This document shows, piece by piece, positions 16,763 through 26,480 of a DNA stretch of 34,017 nt. Position 1 is the stretch's first letter. Every line of letters begins with the position of its first letter. Location of the stretch: positions 1 to 34,017 of the forward strand of contig JAKIUN010000041.1 of assembly GCA_021647505.1 (NCBI GenBank), in the 5' to 3' direction. Under the pieces are notes generated by a model. It did no database searches. It saw only the letters and a list, made by a program, of their open reading frames with translations, and was not told the origin of the DNA. The translations under genes were made by a program, and so were the position numbers. The stretch comes from Gammaproteobacteria bacterium. GTDB lineage: Bacteria; Pseudomonadota; Gammaproteobacteria; SZUA-152.

Positions 16763-18229
16763 ATGAGCAATGAACCTCTGATCTTCGAACACTCCCGCCC
16801 CGGCCGCGTCAACCGCGCCCAGTCGGCGCACTTGGGCGGCGAGCTAAACGGTATCCCCGAGTCCCTGCGCCGCAAGCATCCACCACGCCTGCCCGAGGTC
16901 TCGGAGCTGGACGCCGTGCGCCACTATACGCGGCTGTCGCAGAAGAATTTCTCCATCGACACCCATTTCTACCCGCTCGGCTCCTGCACCATGAAATACA
17001 ACCCGCGGGCCTGCAATACCCTGGCCTCGCTACCCGGTTTCCTTGGCCAGCACCCGCTGAGCGCGGCAAGAGACTCTCAGGGTATCCTCGCCTGCCTGTG
17101 GGATTTGCAGGAGATGCTCAAAGAGGTCACCGGCATGTGTGCCGTGTCGTTGACCCCCATGGCCGGAGCGCAGGGCGAGTTTGCCGGCGTGGCCATGATT
17201 CGCGCCTATCACGATGCCCGTGGTGACGCCGCACGGACGGAAATCCTTGTACCTGACGCCGCCCATGGCACCAACCCCGCCACCGCTACTATGTGCGGCT
17301 ACACCGTGCGTGAAATCCCCACCGACGATCAAGGTGACGTGGACGTGGCGGCGCTGAAGGCGGTCGTGGGGCCGCACACGGCGGGCATCATGCTCACCAA
17401 CCCCTCGACCCTGGGCGTATTCGAACGCCGCATCCACGAGATCGCAGGTATCGTGCACGAAGCCGGTGGCCTGCTGTATTACGATGGCGCCAACCTCAAC
17501 GCCATCCTCGGCAAGGTGAAACCGGGCGACATGGGTTTCGACGTGATTCACATTAACTTGCACAAGACCTTTTCCACGCCGCATGGTGGTGGTGGCCCGG
17601 GTTCCGGGCCAGTAGGCGTAAGTGAGCGCTTACATCCGTTTATGCCCATCCCGGTAGTGGGACGTGACGATAATAATGCTTTCCGCTGGCTGGACGAGCA
17701 TGATCTGCCGCAAAGTATTGGCCGCTTGTCGGCACACATGGGTAATACCGGCATCCTACTGCGAGCCTACATCTATGCCCTGATGCTGGGCCGTGAGGGC
17801 ATGGTGCGTATCGCAGATTATGCAACCTTGAACGCCAACTATCTGATGGCGTGTCTGCGCGATGCCGGCTTCGACATGGCCCTGCCCGAGCGCCGTGCCA
17901 CTCACGAGTTCATTCTCACCCTCAAGCGTCAGGCCAAAGAACCGGGGGTGACGGCGATGGACTTCGCCAAGCGTCTGCTCGATTACGGTTTTCACGCGCC
18001 TACCACCTATTTTCCGTTGATCATCCCCGAATGCCTGCTCATCGAGCCCACGGAAACGGAATCCAAAGAGACGCTGGACGCCTTCGTCGAGGCCATGGTA
18101 ACGATACAGGCCGAGGCGGAGAAAGACGTCGAGACCCTCAAGGGTGCGCCCTATTCCCTGCCGGTGCGGCGGCTGGATGATGTGAAAGCGGCGCGCGAGC
18201 TGGATCTGCGCTGGCAAGCGGAGGCATGA
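16763..18229 (+). CDS. gcvPB: glycine dehydrogenase (decarboxylating) subunit 2, GcvPB
   Basis: The catalytic half of glycine decarboxylase, a pyridoxal-phosphate enzyme that decarboxylates glycine and loads the rest onto lipoyl-GcvH. The 488 residues contain the PLP lysine K268 in [20 protein letters not shown], followed by the glycine-rich loop, and the N-terminal region [15 protein letters not shown]. The C-terminal part [16 protein letters not shown] is also typical. It is separated from gcvPA by a REP pair, yet both subunits should be needed in equal amounts. dgkA begins four bases after its stop. Confidence 0.96.
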   Translation: MSNEPLIFEHSRPGRVNRAQSAHLGGELNGIPESLRRKHPPRLPEVSELDAVRHYTRLSQKNFSIDTHFYPLGSCTMKYNPRACNTLASLPGFLGQHPLSAARDSQGILACLWDLQEMLKEVTGMCAVSLTPMAGAQGEFAGVAMIRAYHDARGDAARTEILVPDAAHGTNPATATMCGYTVREIPTDDQGDVDVAALKAVVGPHTAGIMLTNPSTLGVFERRIHEIAGIVHEAGGLLYYDGANLNAILGKVKPGDMGFDVIHINLHKTFSTPHGGGGPGSGPVGVSERLHPFMPIPVVGRDDNNAFRWLDEHDLPQSIGRLSAHMGNTGILLRAYIYALMLGREGMVRIADYATLNANYLMACLRDAGFDMALPERRATHEFILTLKRQAKEPGVTAMDFAKRLLDYGFHAPTTYFPLIIPECLLIEPTETESKETLDAFVEAMVTIQAEAEKDVETLKGAPYSLPVRRLDDVKAARELDLRWQAEA

Positions 18230-18233
18230 CGCC

Positions 18234-18593
18234 ATGAGCAAACCCGGCGATACCGGCATCAAGCGCATCATCAAGGCCGGCGGCTATTCATGGGCGGGGC
18301 TGCGCGCGGCGTTTCGTCATGAGGCGGCCTTCCGTCAGGAACTGGCGCTGTGTGTGGTGTTGATTCCAATCGGCTTATGGCTGGGTGAAGACGGTGTCTC
18401 ACGTGCCCTGCTGGTGAGCAGTCTGCTGCTGGTACTGATGGTGGAGTTGCTCAACTCGGCCATTGAGGCGGTGGTGGATCGCATCGGCGCCGAACATCAT
18501 GAGTTGTCCGGTCGCGCCAAGGATATCGGCTCGGCGGTGGTCATGGTTGCCCTGGCCAATGTGGTGGTAGTCTGGGCCTTGGTTCTCATCTGA
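18234..18593 (+). CDS. dgkA: diacylglycerol kinase (integral membrane)
   Basis: DgkA phosphorylates diacylglycerol left over from membrane-derived oligosaccharide and lipid modification. The 119-residue protein has three hydrophobic helices and the family signature ELLNSAIEAVVDRIG followed by HHELSGRAKDIGSAVV, which holds the catalytic glutamate and the ATP/Mg site. N-terminal IIKAGGYSWAGLRAAFRHEAAFRQE is the usual amphipathic start. It is only four bases from gcvPB and thus probably a fifth gene of the riboswitch operon, although its function is unrelated. Confidence 0.95.
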   Translation: MSKPGDTGIKRIIKAGGYSWAGLRAAFRHEAAFRQELALCVVLIPIGLWLGEDGVSRALLVSSLLLVLMVELLNSAIEAVVDRIGAEHHELSGRAKDIGSAVVMVALANVVVVWALVLI

Positions 18594-18600
18594 ATTCTCG

Positions 18601-18733
18601 CTACAGAGGCACGGAGGACACAGGAAAAAAATTCTGTTTCTCGCCAATTTTCCGCTACGCCGCTCTGCGGTGTAGCGGAGCAGGCTGGCGCTGAGTGCCG
18701 CCCCGACAAGCTTTCTCTGTGTCCTCTGTGGCG
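18601..18733. repeat. inverted-repeat element with inner hairpin, between dgkA and pfkB-type gene
   Basis: The outer ends CAGAGGCACGGAGGACACAG (18604-18623) and the complement of CTGTGTCCTCTGTGGCG (18717-18733) form imperfect arms. Inside, CCGCTACGCCGC (18652-18663) pairs with GCGGTGTAGCGG (18667-18678) with one G/T mismatch. The AGAGGACACAG/CAGAGGACGCAAAG type of sequence recurs at 30635-30676, so this is likely a mobile dispersed repeat rather than a terminator. Confidence 0.7.
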
Positions 18734-18765
18734 AACAATCCATAACAAACAACGAAGGAAATCCA

Positions 18766-19698
18766 ATGTCTGCACTGATCTGTGGCTCTTATGCCTACGA
18801 CACCATCATGGTGTTCCACGACAAGTTCAAGAATCACATCCTGCCGGACAAGGTACACATGCTGAATGTCTCCTTTCTGGTGCCGGACATGCGTCGTGAG
18901 TATGGCGGTTGCGCGGGCAATATTGCCTACAACCTCAAGCTGCTGGGCGGCGATCCCCTGCCCATGGCCACGGTGGGTAGTGACTTCGAGCTATACGCCA
19001 ACTGGATGGATCGCTGCAACATCCCGCGCAGCCACATCAAGGTCTACACCAGCACTTTCACCGGTCAGGCCTTCATTACCACCGATGAGGACGACAATCA
19101 GATCACCGCCTTCCATCCCGGCGCCATGAGCTTGTCGCACGAAAACAAGGTGGCGGATGCCGAGGGCGTCACCATCGGCATCGTCTCGCCGGACGGTCGG
19201 GACGGTATGATCGAGCATGCCGGGCAGTTCGCCGAGGCGAACATCCCCTTCATCTTCGACCCGGGCCAGGGCATGCCCATGTTCACTGGCGAGGATCTGC
19301 TGCGTTTTACCAAGCAGGCCACCTGGATCACCCTCAACGACTACGAGGCGCAGTTGTTCGAAGATCGCACCGGACTGTCACCGCACGAGATCGCCGAGCG
19401 CGTCGAGGCGCTGATCATCACCCGCGGCGGCGAGGGCTCGCACATTTACACCCGCGAGCATCGGCTGGAGATCCCGGCCGCACCGGTCACCGCCATCAAT
19501 GACCCCACAGGCTGTGGCGACGCCTACCGCGCTGGCCTGCTGTACGGGCTGATGAATGATATGGACTGGGAGGCCAGCGGCCGTATCGCGTCCCTGATGG
19601 GGGCGATAAAGATCGAAAAGCACGGCACACAGAATCACCAGTTTACGCGTGACGAATTCGACCGCCGTTTTCAGGAGGCCTTTGACCGCAGCCTGTGA
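18766..19698 (+). CDS. PfkB-family kinase, probably adenosine kinase-like
   Basis: A 310-residue sugar/nucleoside kinase of the PfkB fold. Landmarks are GGCAGNIAYNLKLLGGDPLPMATVG (seen as CAGNIAYNLKLLGG), the sugar-binding N-terminal signature, and NDPTGCGDAYRAGLLYGL with catalytic base D252 and the anion hole. The sequence is of the kind annotated as adenosine kinase or carbohydrate kinase in sulfur-oxidising gammaproteobacteria; the true substrate is not proven. The start ATG follows AACGAAGGAAATCCA. It is separate from the gcv operon by a repeat and probably has its own promoter. Confidence 0.85.
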   Translation: MSALICGSYAYDTIMVFHDKFKNHILPDKVHMLNVSFLVPDMRREYGGCAGNIAYNLKLLGGDPLPMATVGSDFELYANWMDRCNIPRSHIKVYTSTFTGQAFITTDEDDNQITAFHPGAMSLSHENKVADAEGVTIGIVSPDGRDGMIEHAGQFAEANIPFIFDPGQGMPMFTGEDLLRFTKQATWITLNDYEAQLFEDRTGLSPHEIAERVEALIITRGGEGSHIYTREHRLEIPAAPVTAINDPTGCGDAYRAGLLYGLMNDMDWEASGRIASLMGAIKIEKHGTQNHQFTRDEFDRRFQEAFDRSL

Positions 19699-19886
19699 CT
19701 GCAGGCCAGGAGACTGAGTCACGTCACGAATGACCGTTAGTGGCCCAGGTCAAAAACCGGAACGCAAATGTTATTCCTACACCGCGTTTGCCGTGGCGAA
19801 GGAACAAAAAGATGTGGGCGCATTTCCCGCATGGCCCACTATGCTCTTTAAGAGATGCTTTGGGGAACGTTTGGAGATGATGTCGT

Positions 19887-21620
19887 TTGGAGAAAGCTAA
19901 ACCTCGCGCGCAATCCCTGTTGCGCGGACAGTCGATCAACACCCTACTGATCCTGAGCTTTGTCATCGTGGCTCTGCTGCCGGTGAGTATACTTGGCATC
20001 AACAGCTACCATGCAGCCTGGGAAAACGCCTGGCGTGAAGTCCGCGAGAAACATCAGACGCTGGCGGAAAATCTGTCATCGCCCATCGCCCAGTACGTAA
20101 ACAACCGCCGCATCGCCATTTCTCTGCTGGAGGATAAAATGGTGGCGCTGGAGGATGCCACAGACCCGACGGAGAATGCTGCGGTACTGGCTGCAGGGCT
20201 GGACTATTTGCACGGTTTTCGCGCCGTCTTCCTGCTGGATGACCACCAGCGAATTCTCAGTATGGCGACCAGTTATCCCATCGGAGAGCACGCCGCCGCG
20301 CAGCTCAACCTCGGCCCCGAGAACTTCATCAACACCCTGTTCAACGCCAGCCATACCGTCCTCAGCTCGGTGGTGATCAACCCCTTTACCGGCAAGACGA
20401 CGCTGATGATGGGCACGTTGCTGTATGGCGCGGGCAGCATGAATTCACCATTGCTGCTGGTGGGGGAACTGAAGATCGATGCCATTGAGGCACTGCGTCA
20501 GGGCATTCATTTTGGCGACCAGGGGCATGCGGTCATTGTCGATCCGTTGGGGCGGGTGATCGCACATCCCAATCCAGACTGGGCGAATGAGCACATCAAG
20601 GATCTGTCTCACCTACCTATCGTGCAGAAGATGATGGCTGGAAAGACCGGCGTCACCGAATTCTATTCGCCCTTCAAAAAGGCTGATATGGTGGCCGGTT
20701 ATACCTCGGTACCCAAGGTGGGCTGGGGCATCATGGTGCCCCAGCCGAAGGCGGAAATCGAGACACAGATCACAAAAATTCGTGGGTCGGAGCTGGTATG
20801 GGCGCTGGCGGGCATTGCCCTTGCACTGGTCTTCAGCCTGTCACTGGCACGCTGGATTACCCGGCCGTTGAACACCCTTGCCTGCGCCGGACAGCGCCTG
20901 CACGACACCAATTTTAAGAGTGAACTGCCGAAGATCAGCCCCAAGGCCCCGCTGGAAATCCGCCAGTTGGCCGACAGCCTCGGCGGCACCGTCGATGAAC
21001 TGATCGCCTCGCGCACCGAACTGGCCAAGCTCAATGATTCACTGCAGGAACGGGTGGAAATCGCCACGCACGAACTGCGCAAGAGTAACCAGAAGCTGGA
21101 ATATCTGGCGCAGAGCGATCACCTCACCCAGTTGGCCAACCGACGTTACTTCGAACAGGTATTGGCGAGCCTGGATGACCGCCGTCAGGGCGACAGCCAA
21201 GGCATTTGTATCCTGCTGCTGGACGTCGATAAATTCAAGGAGATTAATGATCGCTACGGGCACGCGGCTGGTGATGAGGTACTGATACAAATTGCCGGCA
21301 TTCTGCGCCAGGGTTTGCGCAATACGGATCTGGCGGCGCGTTATGCCGGGGATGAATTCGTGGTGCTGCTACGTGCCGGGCTGGAGATTGGCCGACAGCG
21401 CGCACGGGATTTGCGTGATGCCATCGATGAGCACCATTTCCAGTTTGATGGACAGACCCTGCACACCACGGTCAGCATCGGCCTAGCCTATTGCCATAGT
21501 ATCAGCGCTTGCAACGATCCCGATGAACTACTGCATCAGGTCGATGTTGCCATGTATGAGGCCAAGCGTCAGGGGCGCAACCGGGTGGTTGAGGTCGAGC
21601 AGGGGTACCCCTGGGCATAG
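19887..21620 (+). CDS. membrane-anchored diguanylate cyclase with periplasmic sensor domain
   Basis: Predicted to make cyclic-di-GMP. The 577 residues comprise a first membrane helix (about 21-43), a periplasmic dCACHE-like sensor region (about 44-298, with LGRVIAHPN and VAGYTSVPKVGWGIMV), a second helix (about 300-320), a HAMP-like linker and coiled coil (about 320-405) and a GGDEF domain. The active site is AGDEF at 487-491, which is catalytically competent in related enzymes, and an inhibitory RxxD site (RNTD) lies five residues before it. The TTG at 19887 is chosen because it keeps the first membrane helix; GGAG lies about 11 bases upstream. An ATG nearby is in another frame. Confidence 0.9.
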   Translation: MEKAKPRAQSLLRGQSINTLLILSFVIVALLPVSILGINSYHAAWENAWREVREKHQTLAENLSSPIAQYVNNRRIAISLLEDKMVALEDATDPTENAAVLAAGLDYLHGFRAVFLLDDHQRILSMATSYPIGEHAAAQLNLGPENFINTLFNASHTVLSSVVINPFTGKTTLMMGTLLYGAGSMNSPLLLVGELKIDAIEALRQGIHFGDQGHAVIVDPLGRVIAHPNPDWANEHIKDLSHLPIVQKMMAGKTGVTEFYSPFKKADMVAGYTSVPKVGWGIMVPQPKAEIETQITKIRGSELVWALAGIALALVFSLSLARWITRPLNTLACAGQRLHDTNFKSELPKISPKAPLEIRQLADSLGGTVDELIASRTELAKLNDSLQERVEIATHELRKSNQKLEYLAQSDHLTQLANRRYFEQVLASLDDRRQGDSQGICILLLDVDKFKEINDRYGHAAGDEVLIQIAGILRQGLRNTDLAARYAGDEFVVLLRAGLEIGRQRARDLRDAIDEHHFQFDGQTLHTTVSIGLAYCHSISACNDPDELLHQVDVAMYEAKRQGRNRVVEVEQGYPWA

Positions 21621-21675
21621 CGGGCGCCTTGAAGATAAAAGGGATTAAAGGGGATGTAAAAAAGTGAGGCGGGGT

Positions 21676-21873
21676 TCAGTATCCCGCTTCTTTCTGATGC
21701 CGGAAGGCGAGGACATACACGGTGTCCCCGTCCAGGCAGTAAAGCACCACATAACCAGGGTCTCCGAAGCCGATAATGTAAGCGCAGAATCGGCCCGACG
21801 CATCCAATAGTCGTTGCGCTGGCAAGAGGATCAGTTGTTCCAGGAGTGCTGATTGCGCGGCAGTGAGTCGTTG
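21676..21873 (-). pseudogene. C-terminal remnant of a ParE/RelE-family toxin
   Basis: The minus-strand frame encodes GRFCAYIIGFGDPGYVVLYC, then GDTVYVLAFRHQKEAGY and a stop at 21676. This is the C-terminal half of ParE-type toxins (a glycine-tyrosine beta-hairpin and the closing RHQxEAGY). The frame is open for 65 codons back to a stop at 21876, has no ATG, and lacks the N-terminal helices of a roughly 95-residue toxin. It overlaps the 3' end of the RES gene in another frame. I read it as the leftover of an older toxin gene overwritten by the RES/Xre insertion; a functional product is unlikely. Confidence 0.7.
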
Positions 21874-22361
21874 TCATCGATCAGCCGTACTTGATGAGGG
21901 AGAACCTGTTCCCACTGCCAGAACACAAGATTCTTCCCGGCCGCTGGCGCGTTGACGGCGAATGATGGCACGATGATGCCCGCTGCTCCCTCGGTTATCA
22001 ATCTTTTGGCCAGCACCCAGCTGTGCGGTGTCTCGCCATGGGCGGCAATGATTTCCCACGGACAAGAGAGATCCTCATCACAGAAGCCCCAGCGGTTCCG
22101 TGTGTTGAAATGAGTCAAGTCAACGACGTCCTCGCAATTCACTTCATAGGCGCACAGGGTGGTGGGCTGGGGGCGACGCGGGAATCCCTGATGGTATTCA
22201 GCCAGGGCTACCGTCTGGGAAAGCGATGTGTAGAGAGCCGCGACCCCTTTGGGATTGAAGCGCCCGCTGCGGTGTTTTGCCCCATCGCCCGAGAGCGGAG
22301 AAAATGACCAGTAAGGATTGTGTGCACGATACACCAGACCTTGGTAAAGATTGTCAGGCAT
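21831..22361 (-). CDS. RES-domain toxin (NAD-degrading)
   Basis: RES toxins of RES/Xre modules degrade NAD+ and arrest growth. The 176-residue protein has YRAHNPYWSFSPLSGDGA, then GRFNPKGVAALYTS and a later ALAEYHQGFPRR, which carry the arginine, tyrosine and glutamate typical of the RES active site. The ATG at 22361 overlaps the antitoxin stop by 8 bases (ATGCCTGA), so toxin synthesis is coupled to antitoxin synthesis. The frame is open upstream of this ATG but inside the antitoxin gene. Its last 43 bases cover a ParE remnant in another frame. Confidence 0.9.
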   Translation of the reverse strand: MPDNLYQGLVYRAHNPYWSFSPLSGDGAKHRSGRFNPKGVAALYTSLSQTVALAEYHQGFPRRPQPTTLCAYEVNCEDVVDLTHFNTRNRWGFCDEDLSCPWEIIAAHGETPHSWVLAKRLITEGAAGIIVPSFAVNAPAAGKNLVFWQWEQVLPHQVRLIDDNDSLPRNQHSWNN

Positions 22362-22704
22362 ACCCACCTTCGGCGATGCGTGCGAGATAATCCATGACCA
22401 CGCGGGCCTTTCCGGCCCTGACCAGATCCTCGGCCGTTGCATCCCCCAGACTGGGAATGGGTTCGGAGCGGTACCAGGCATAAGCCTGAAATGGACTCCC
22501 GCTCCAAACTGTCGCCCGGTTGATGATCATAACCATGTCACGCAGGCGCTTTTGAGATGCCTTCGACTGTAAACGCTCCCGCTTGCTGATGGCGTCGACG
22601 GAAAGTCCACTCAGCTCTGCAATCTCCTTGATGGTGGTATGGAAGATTTCGGCGACGTCTTTCGGGCTGATAAAGCCCGTTTCATCAAGGAGTTGTGTCT
22701 GCAT
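22354..22704 (-). CDS. Xre/MbcA/ParS-type antitoxin of the RES toxin
   Basis: The 116-residue protein has an Xre-like helix-turn-helix region (about residues 25-65, with EIAELSGLSVDAISKRERLQ) and a C-terminal toxin-binding domain with ATVWSGSPFQAYAWY and IPSLGDATAEDLVRAGKARV, characteristic of the DUF2384 family that partners RES toxins. It precedes and overlaps the toxin gene, the normal order in these modules. The ATG at 22704 is the one that fits the family start; no strong ribosome-binding sequence is evident. It is likely to repress its own promoter. Confidence 0.9.
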   Translation of the reverse strand: MQTQLLDETGFISPKDVAEIFHTTIKEIAELSGLSVDAISKRERLQSKASQKRLRDMVMIINRATVWSGSPFQAYAWYRSEPIPSLGDATAEDLVRAGKARVVMDYLARIAEGGYA

Positions 22705-22725
22705 AGCCCTTTGCCCGTTATTTCG

Positions 22726-22737
22726 CCTATTTATAGG
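22726..22737. promoter_or_regulatory. possible antitoxin operator
   Basis: CCTAT-TT-ATAGG is a perfect inverted repeat with a 2-base centre covering the expected transcription start of the RES/Xre operon. A position over +1 suits autorepression by the Xre-type antitoxin. There is only this one copy. Confidence 0.4.
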
Positions 22738-22742
22738 GTCAT

Positions 22743-22770
22743 ATTGTAGGGCATAGAGTGGGGGATGCAA
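22743..22770 (-). promoter_or_regulatory. sigma-70 promoter of the RES/Xre module
   Basis: On the minus strand TTGCAT (22770-22765) and TACAAT (22748-22743) are separated by 16 bases, a good -35/-10 pair. Transcription would start near 22736, about 30 bases before the antitoxin ATG. Confidence 0.6.
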
Positions 22771-22891
22771 GTATAGCCACGCGGAGGCTGGGGTAGGATG
22801 ACTCGCCCTTCGGGATCAACGAGAATGGGCGCGTTCCGGGTTAACATCCCCCATTGGGAAAAGAATCACCCTTAATTAACGGATAGAACGG

Positions 22892-25800
22892 ATGCCCGAC
22901 TCAGTCAACTTCCATTTTCTGCATGAATATGACCCGGTATTCCTGCAGCTTGCTTCCGCTGCAGAGCAGGCTTTCGCGAGCGATCCCAATACGACACTGA
23001 TCAAACTCCGTCAGCTGGGCGAGGCATTGGCACAAGATCTCGCCGCCCGATCGGGGACCACTTTTGACGAAACCACCACCCAGGCCGACCTGCTCTGGAA
23101 ACTCCATCGCGAGATACGCCTCGACCCGACCATCCGCGAGATCTTTCACACCTTGCGCATCGAAGGCAACAAGGCCACCCATCAATTTTGCACCCGGCAC
23201 AGGGATGCCATGGATGGCCTGAAAATGGCCCGCGCCCTGGCCGTGTGGTACCACCAAAGCTTCGGCAGGCAGGGAACGAAGTTTAAACCGGGCCCCTTTA
23301 CACCACCAAAGGATCCCAGCCACCAGCTTCGCAGCCTGCAAACTGAAATCGACCAGCTCAAGGCGCAACTGGCCGACTCAAGCCAGCAACTGGAATCCAA
23401 TCAGCAACTGGCAGAATTGATTACCCGCGAGAAAGAAGAATACGCCGTACTGGCGGAACAGATAGATGCAGAAGCACGAACCTATGAACAGCTGGCAATG
23501 GACGCCGAGGCTGAGCTGAATCGGCAGAAAACAGCGTTTGAACGCCGGCTCGCGGAGCTTCAGTCCAGTCAAAAAACGACACCCCCCGATACCGGCAAGG
23601 TCATCAAGGAAACCCAGCAGGCCTCTGCCGCCTTTACCTTGAATGAAGAACTGACCCGCATCTTCATCGACCAGCAACTGATCCATACAGGCTGGCTGGC
23701 TGACTCGCAGGAGCTGACCCACAAAAAAGGCGCACGCCCGGAAAAGGGCAAGAATCTCGCCATCGCCGAATGGCCCACCGCGGGCCGGCAGTCAGCCGAC
23801 TATGTGCTTTTCGCCGGCCTGACACCGATCGCCATCGTTGAGGCAAAACGTGAAAACACCCATGTCGCAGGAAAGATACGTCAGGCCGAACGTTACGCCG
23901 CCGGTTTTTCTCCCACGGCCACCATGGCCCCCGCATGGGACATGGAAGGCCGCACCATCGCCTGGCCCAGAGGCGAAGAAGGACACTACCAGATACCCTT
24001 TGCTTACTCCTGTAATGGCCGGCCGTTTATCAAGCAGCTCGCCGAGCAATCGGGGACCTGGTTCCGTGACCTGCGCGAACCCGCCAACCTGGCCAAACCG
24101 CTGCAGAAGTTTCACTCCCCCAAGGGCCTGCTCGACCGCCTGACACGCAGCAAGACCGCCGCAGAGGAAAGGCTCAAAGCCGAAGGCTTCAACTACCTCA
24201 AGCTGCGCGACTATCAGGTCAAGGCCATCCAGCATGTCGAACAGGCCCTCGCCAATAACCAACCCAACTGCCTGCTGGCCATGGCCACCGGCACCGGCAA
24301 GACCCGCACCGTCATCGGCCTGATGTACCGCTTCCTCAAGACCGAGCGTTTCCGGCGCATCCTCTTTCTGGTGGATCGTTCGGCCCTCGGGCAACAGGCC
24401 CTCGATGCCTTCAACGATGCACCACTGGAACAAAACCAGACCCTCTCCAAAATCTACAACGTGGCCGAACTGGGTGACATGACCGCCGAGGCGGAAACCC
24501 GTATCCAGGTGGCGACGGTGCAGGCCATGGTGCGCCGCATCTTTCAGTCCGACCAGCCACCGTTAGTGGATGCGTTCGACTGCATCATCGTCGATGAGGC
24601 CCACCGGGGTTACACCCTCGACCAGGAGATGACCGAAGGGGAGCTGGCGGTGCGAGACCAGAGCCAGTATCTCTCCAGTTACCGCCGGGCGCTCGACTAC
24701 TTTGACGCCGTAAAAATCGGTATGACGGCGACCCCGGCCAAACACACCACCGAGATCTTCGGCAAACCGGTCTACACCTACTCCTATCGCGAGGCCGTGG
24801 CCGATGACTGGCTCATCGACCACGAGCCGCCCGTCCGCTACGAGACATTGCTCAGCCAGAACGGGATCAAGTTTGAAAAGGGGGCACAGGTCAGAATTAT
24901 CGACACCCGCACCGGCGAGGTCGATACCACCGAACTGGAAGACGAACTGAATTTCGACGTGGAATCCTTCAACCGGCGGGTGATTACCGAAGGCTTCAAC
25001 AAGGTCATCTGCGAACAGCTTGCCCAGGAACTGGATCCGGCGGGCGATGAAAAAACCCTGATCTTCTGCGCCACCGACCTGCATGCCGACATGGTCAAAC
25101 GACTGCTCGACGACGCCTTCAAGGATCTCTACGGTGACGAGTACAACGAGGCTGCGGTGCGCAAGATCACTGGCGCCAGCGACAAGGTCAACCAGCTTAT
25201 CCGTCAATACAAGAACGAGCGCTATCCCTCCATTGCCATCACCGTAGACCTGCTCACCACGGGCATCGACGTCCCGGCCATCTGCCACTTGGTCTTTCTG
25301 CGCCGGGTGCGCTCGCGCATCCTCTACGAGCAGATGATTGGCCGCGCCACCCGCCGTTGCGACGACATCGGCAAGACCGTCTTCAGGATCTACGACCCGG
25401 TGGATATCTACGCAGCCCTCCAGGAGATCAGCACCATGAAGCCGCTGGTCAAGGATACCGGCATCCCGATGGCGCAGTTGGTACAGGAACTCACTGATCC
25501 CAAAAGCTTCGAGGCGCCCGGCAGTCAACAGGGAACTCGCCATGCCGATGACGTCCTCGATACCCTCGGTCAACGCGTGATGCGAATCCTGCGCAAGGCC
25601 ACCCATCTGGCCGAGAAACACCCCGACCTCAAACACAAACTCGACGAGTTGGAGCAGCTCTGGGGCGTGGAGCCGGGCAAGCTCCACAGGCACCTGCATG
25701 AAATGGGGGCGAAACAGGCGCAGGTCTTTGTCACCACCCACCACAACCTCATCAACCAGCTCAATGAGGTCAAATGGCTGATTGGCTCTGAACGCATGCC

Positions 25801-26365
25801 ATTGATTCACGAAGGCGAAGATGAGTTCATGAAGCGAACCCAACGCTATGGTATCAACGACAAGCCCGACGACTACATCGACAGTTTCAGCGCCTTCATC
25901 CGCGAACAGCTCAACCAGTCAGCGGCCCTCTCGGTAGTGGTCAACCGGCCCAAAGACCTCACCCGCGAACAACTCAAAGAGGTACGCCTGCTGCTCGACC
26001 AACACGGCTTCAGCGAGGCCACCCTGCGCACCGCCTGGCGCAACCAGACCAACCACGAAATTGCCGCCAGCATCATCGGCTACATCCGCCAGGCCGCCCT
26101 GGGCGAAGCCCTGATTCCCTTTGAACAGCGGGTGCAGAATGCCATGGGCAAAATCTACGGGCTCCACAATTGGACGCCCATCCAGCGCAAATGGCTGGAA
26201 CGCCTGGCCAAACAGCTGACCCACGAGGTTGTCATCGACCACGACTTCGTCAATCGCGCCTTTGCCGCCAACGGCGGGGCCAAACAACTCAACAAAATTC
26301 TCAGCCAGCAGCTGGATGATGTGGTCAACACCCTGTCAGCGTCACTCTGGGACATGGCAAAATAG
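22892..26365 (+). CDS. hsdR: type I restriction enzyme R subunit (HsdR)
   Basis: HsdR provides DNA translocation and cleavage for a type I restriction enzyme. The 1157 residues show a DUF4145-like N-terminal domain (about 1-125), a coiled coil (about 145-230), a PD-(D/E)xK nuclease with D303 and E317-A-K319, a superfamily 2 helicase motor with Walker A (TGTGKT, K470) and DEAH at 568-571, a later helicase region TTGIDVPAICHLVFLRRVRS and QMIGRATRR, and an EcoEI-type C-terminal domain. It looks complete. Unusually, two additional genes lie between it and hsdM. It is divergent from the RES/Xre operon. Confidence 0.96.
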   Translation: MPDSVNFHFLHEYDPVFLQLASAAEQAFASDPNTTLIKLRQLGEALAQDLAARSGTTFDETTTQADLLWKLHREIRLDPTIREIFHTLRIEGNKATHQFCTRHRDAMDGLKMARALAVWYHQSFGRQGTKFKPGPFTPPKDPSHQLRSLQTEIDQLKAQLADSSQQLESNQQLAELITREKEEYAVLAEQIDAEARTYEQLAMDAEAELNRQKTAFERRLAELQSSQKTTPPDTGKVIKETQQASAAFTLNEELTRIFIDQQLIHTGWLADSQELTHKKGARPEKGKNLAIAEWPTAGRQSADYVLFAGLTPIAIVEAKRENTHVAGKIRQAERYAAGFSPTATMAPAWDMEGRTIAWPRGEEGHYQIPFAYSCNGRPFIKQLAEQSGTWFRDLREPANLAKPLQKFHSPKGLLDRLTRSKTAAEERLKAEGFNYLKLRDYQVKAIQHVEQALANNQPNCLLAMATGTGKTRTVIGLMYRFLKTERFRRILFLVDRSALGQQALDAFNDAPLEQNQTLSKIYNVAELGDMTAEAETRIQVATVQAMVRRIFQSDQPPLVDAFDCIIVDEAHRGYTLDQEMTEGELAVRDQSQYLSSYRRALDYFDAVKIGMTATPAKHTTEIFGKPVYTYSYREAVADDWLIDHEPPVRYETLLSQNGIKFEKGAQVRIIDTRTGEVDTTELEDELNFDVESFNRRVITEGFNKVICEQLAQELDPAGDEKTLIFCATDLHADMVKRLLDDAFKDLYGDEYNEAAVRKITGASDKVNQLIRQYKNERYPSIAITVDLLTTGIDVPAICHLVFLRRVRSRILYEQMIGRATRRCDDIGKTVFRIYDPVDIYAALQEISTMKPLVKDTGIPMAQLVQELTDPKSFEAPGSQQGTRHADDVLDTLGQRVMRILRKATHLAEKHPDLKHKLDELEQLWGVEPGKLHRHLHEMGAKQAQVFVTTHHNLINQLNEVKWLIGSERMPLIHEGEDEFMKRTQRYGINDKPDDYIDSFSAFIREQLNQSAALSVVVNRPKDLTREQLKEVRLLLDQHGFSEATLRTAWRNQTNHEIAASIIGYIRQAALGEALIPFEQRVQNAMGKIYGLHNWTPIQRKWLERLAKQLTHEVVIDHDFVNRAFAANGGAKQLNKILSQQLDDVVNTLSASLWDMAK

Positions 26366-26480
26366 AGAGTAATAAACCCTATCCGGCTCATCTCTCTGGA
26401 TGACAATCGAACTTGCACTACAACGCTGGGCACACTAGGCTGTCCTTTGTCCGGGGACTGTGGACACATAGACCGAAACC

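Noticed and set aside
19724-20002. 92-codon minus-strand frame overlapping the diguanylate cyclase start
   Set aside because: It is partly antisense to the first membrane helix of the cyclase and shows no family features.
24563-25843. 426-codon open frame on the minus strand
   Set aside because: It mirrors the hsdR helicase region; the plus-strand motifs are conserved, and the reverse product resembles nothing.
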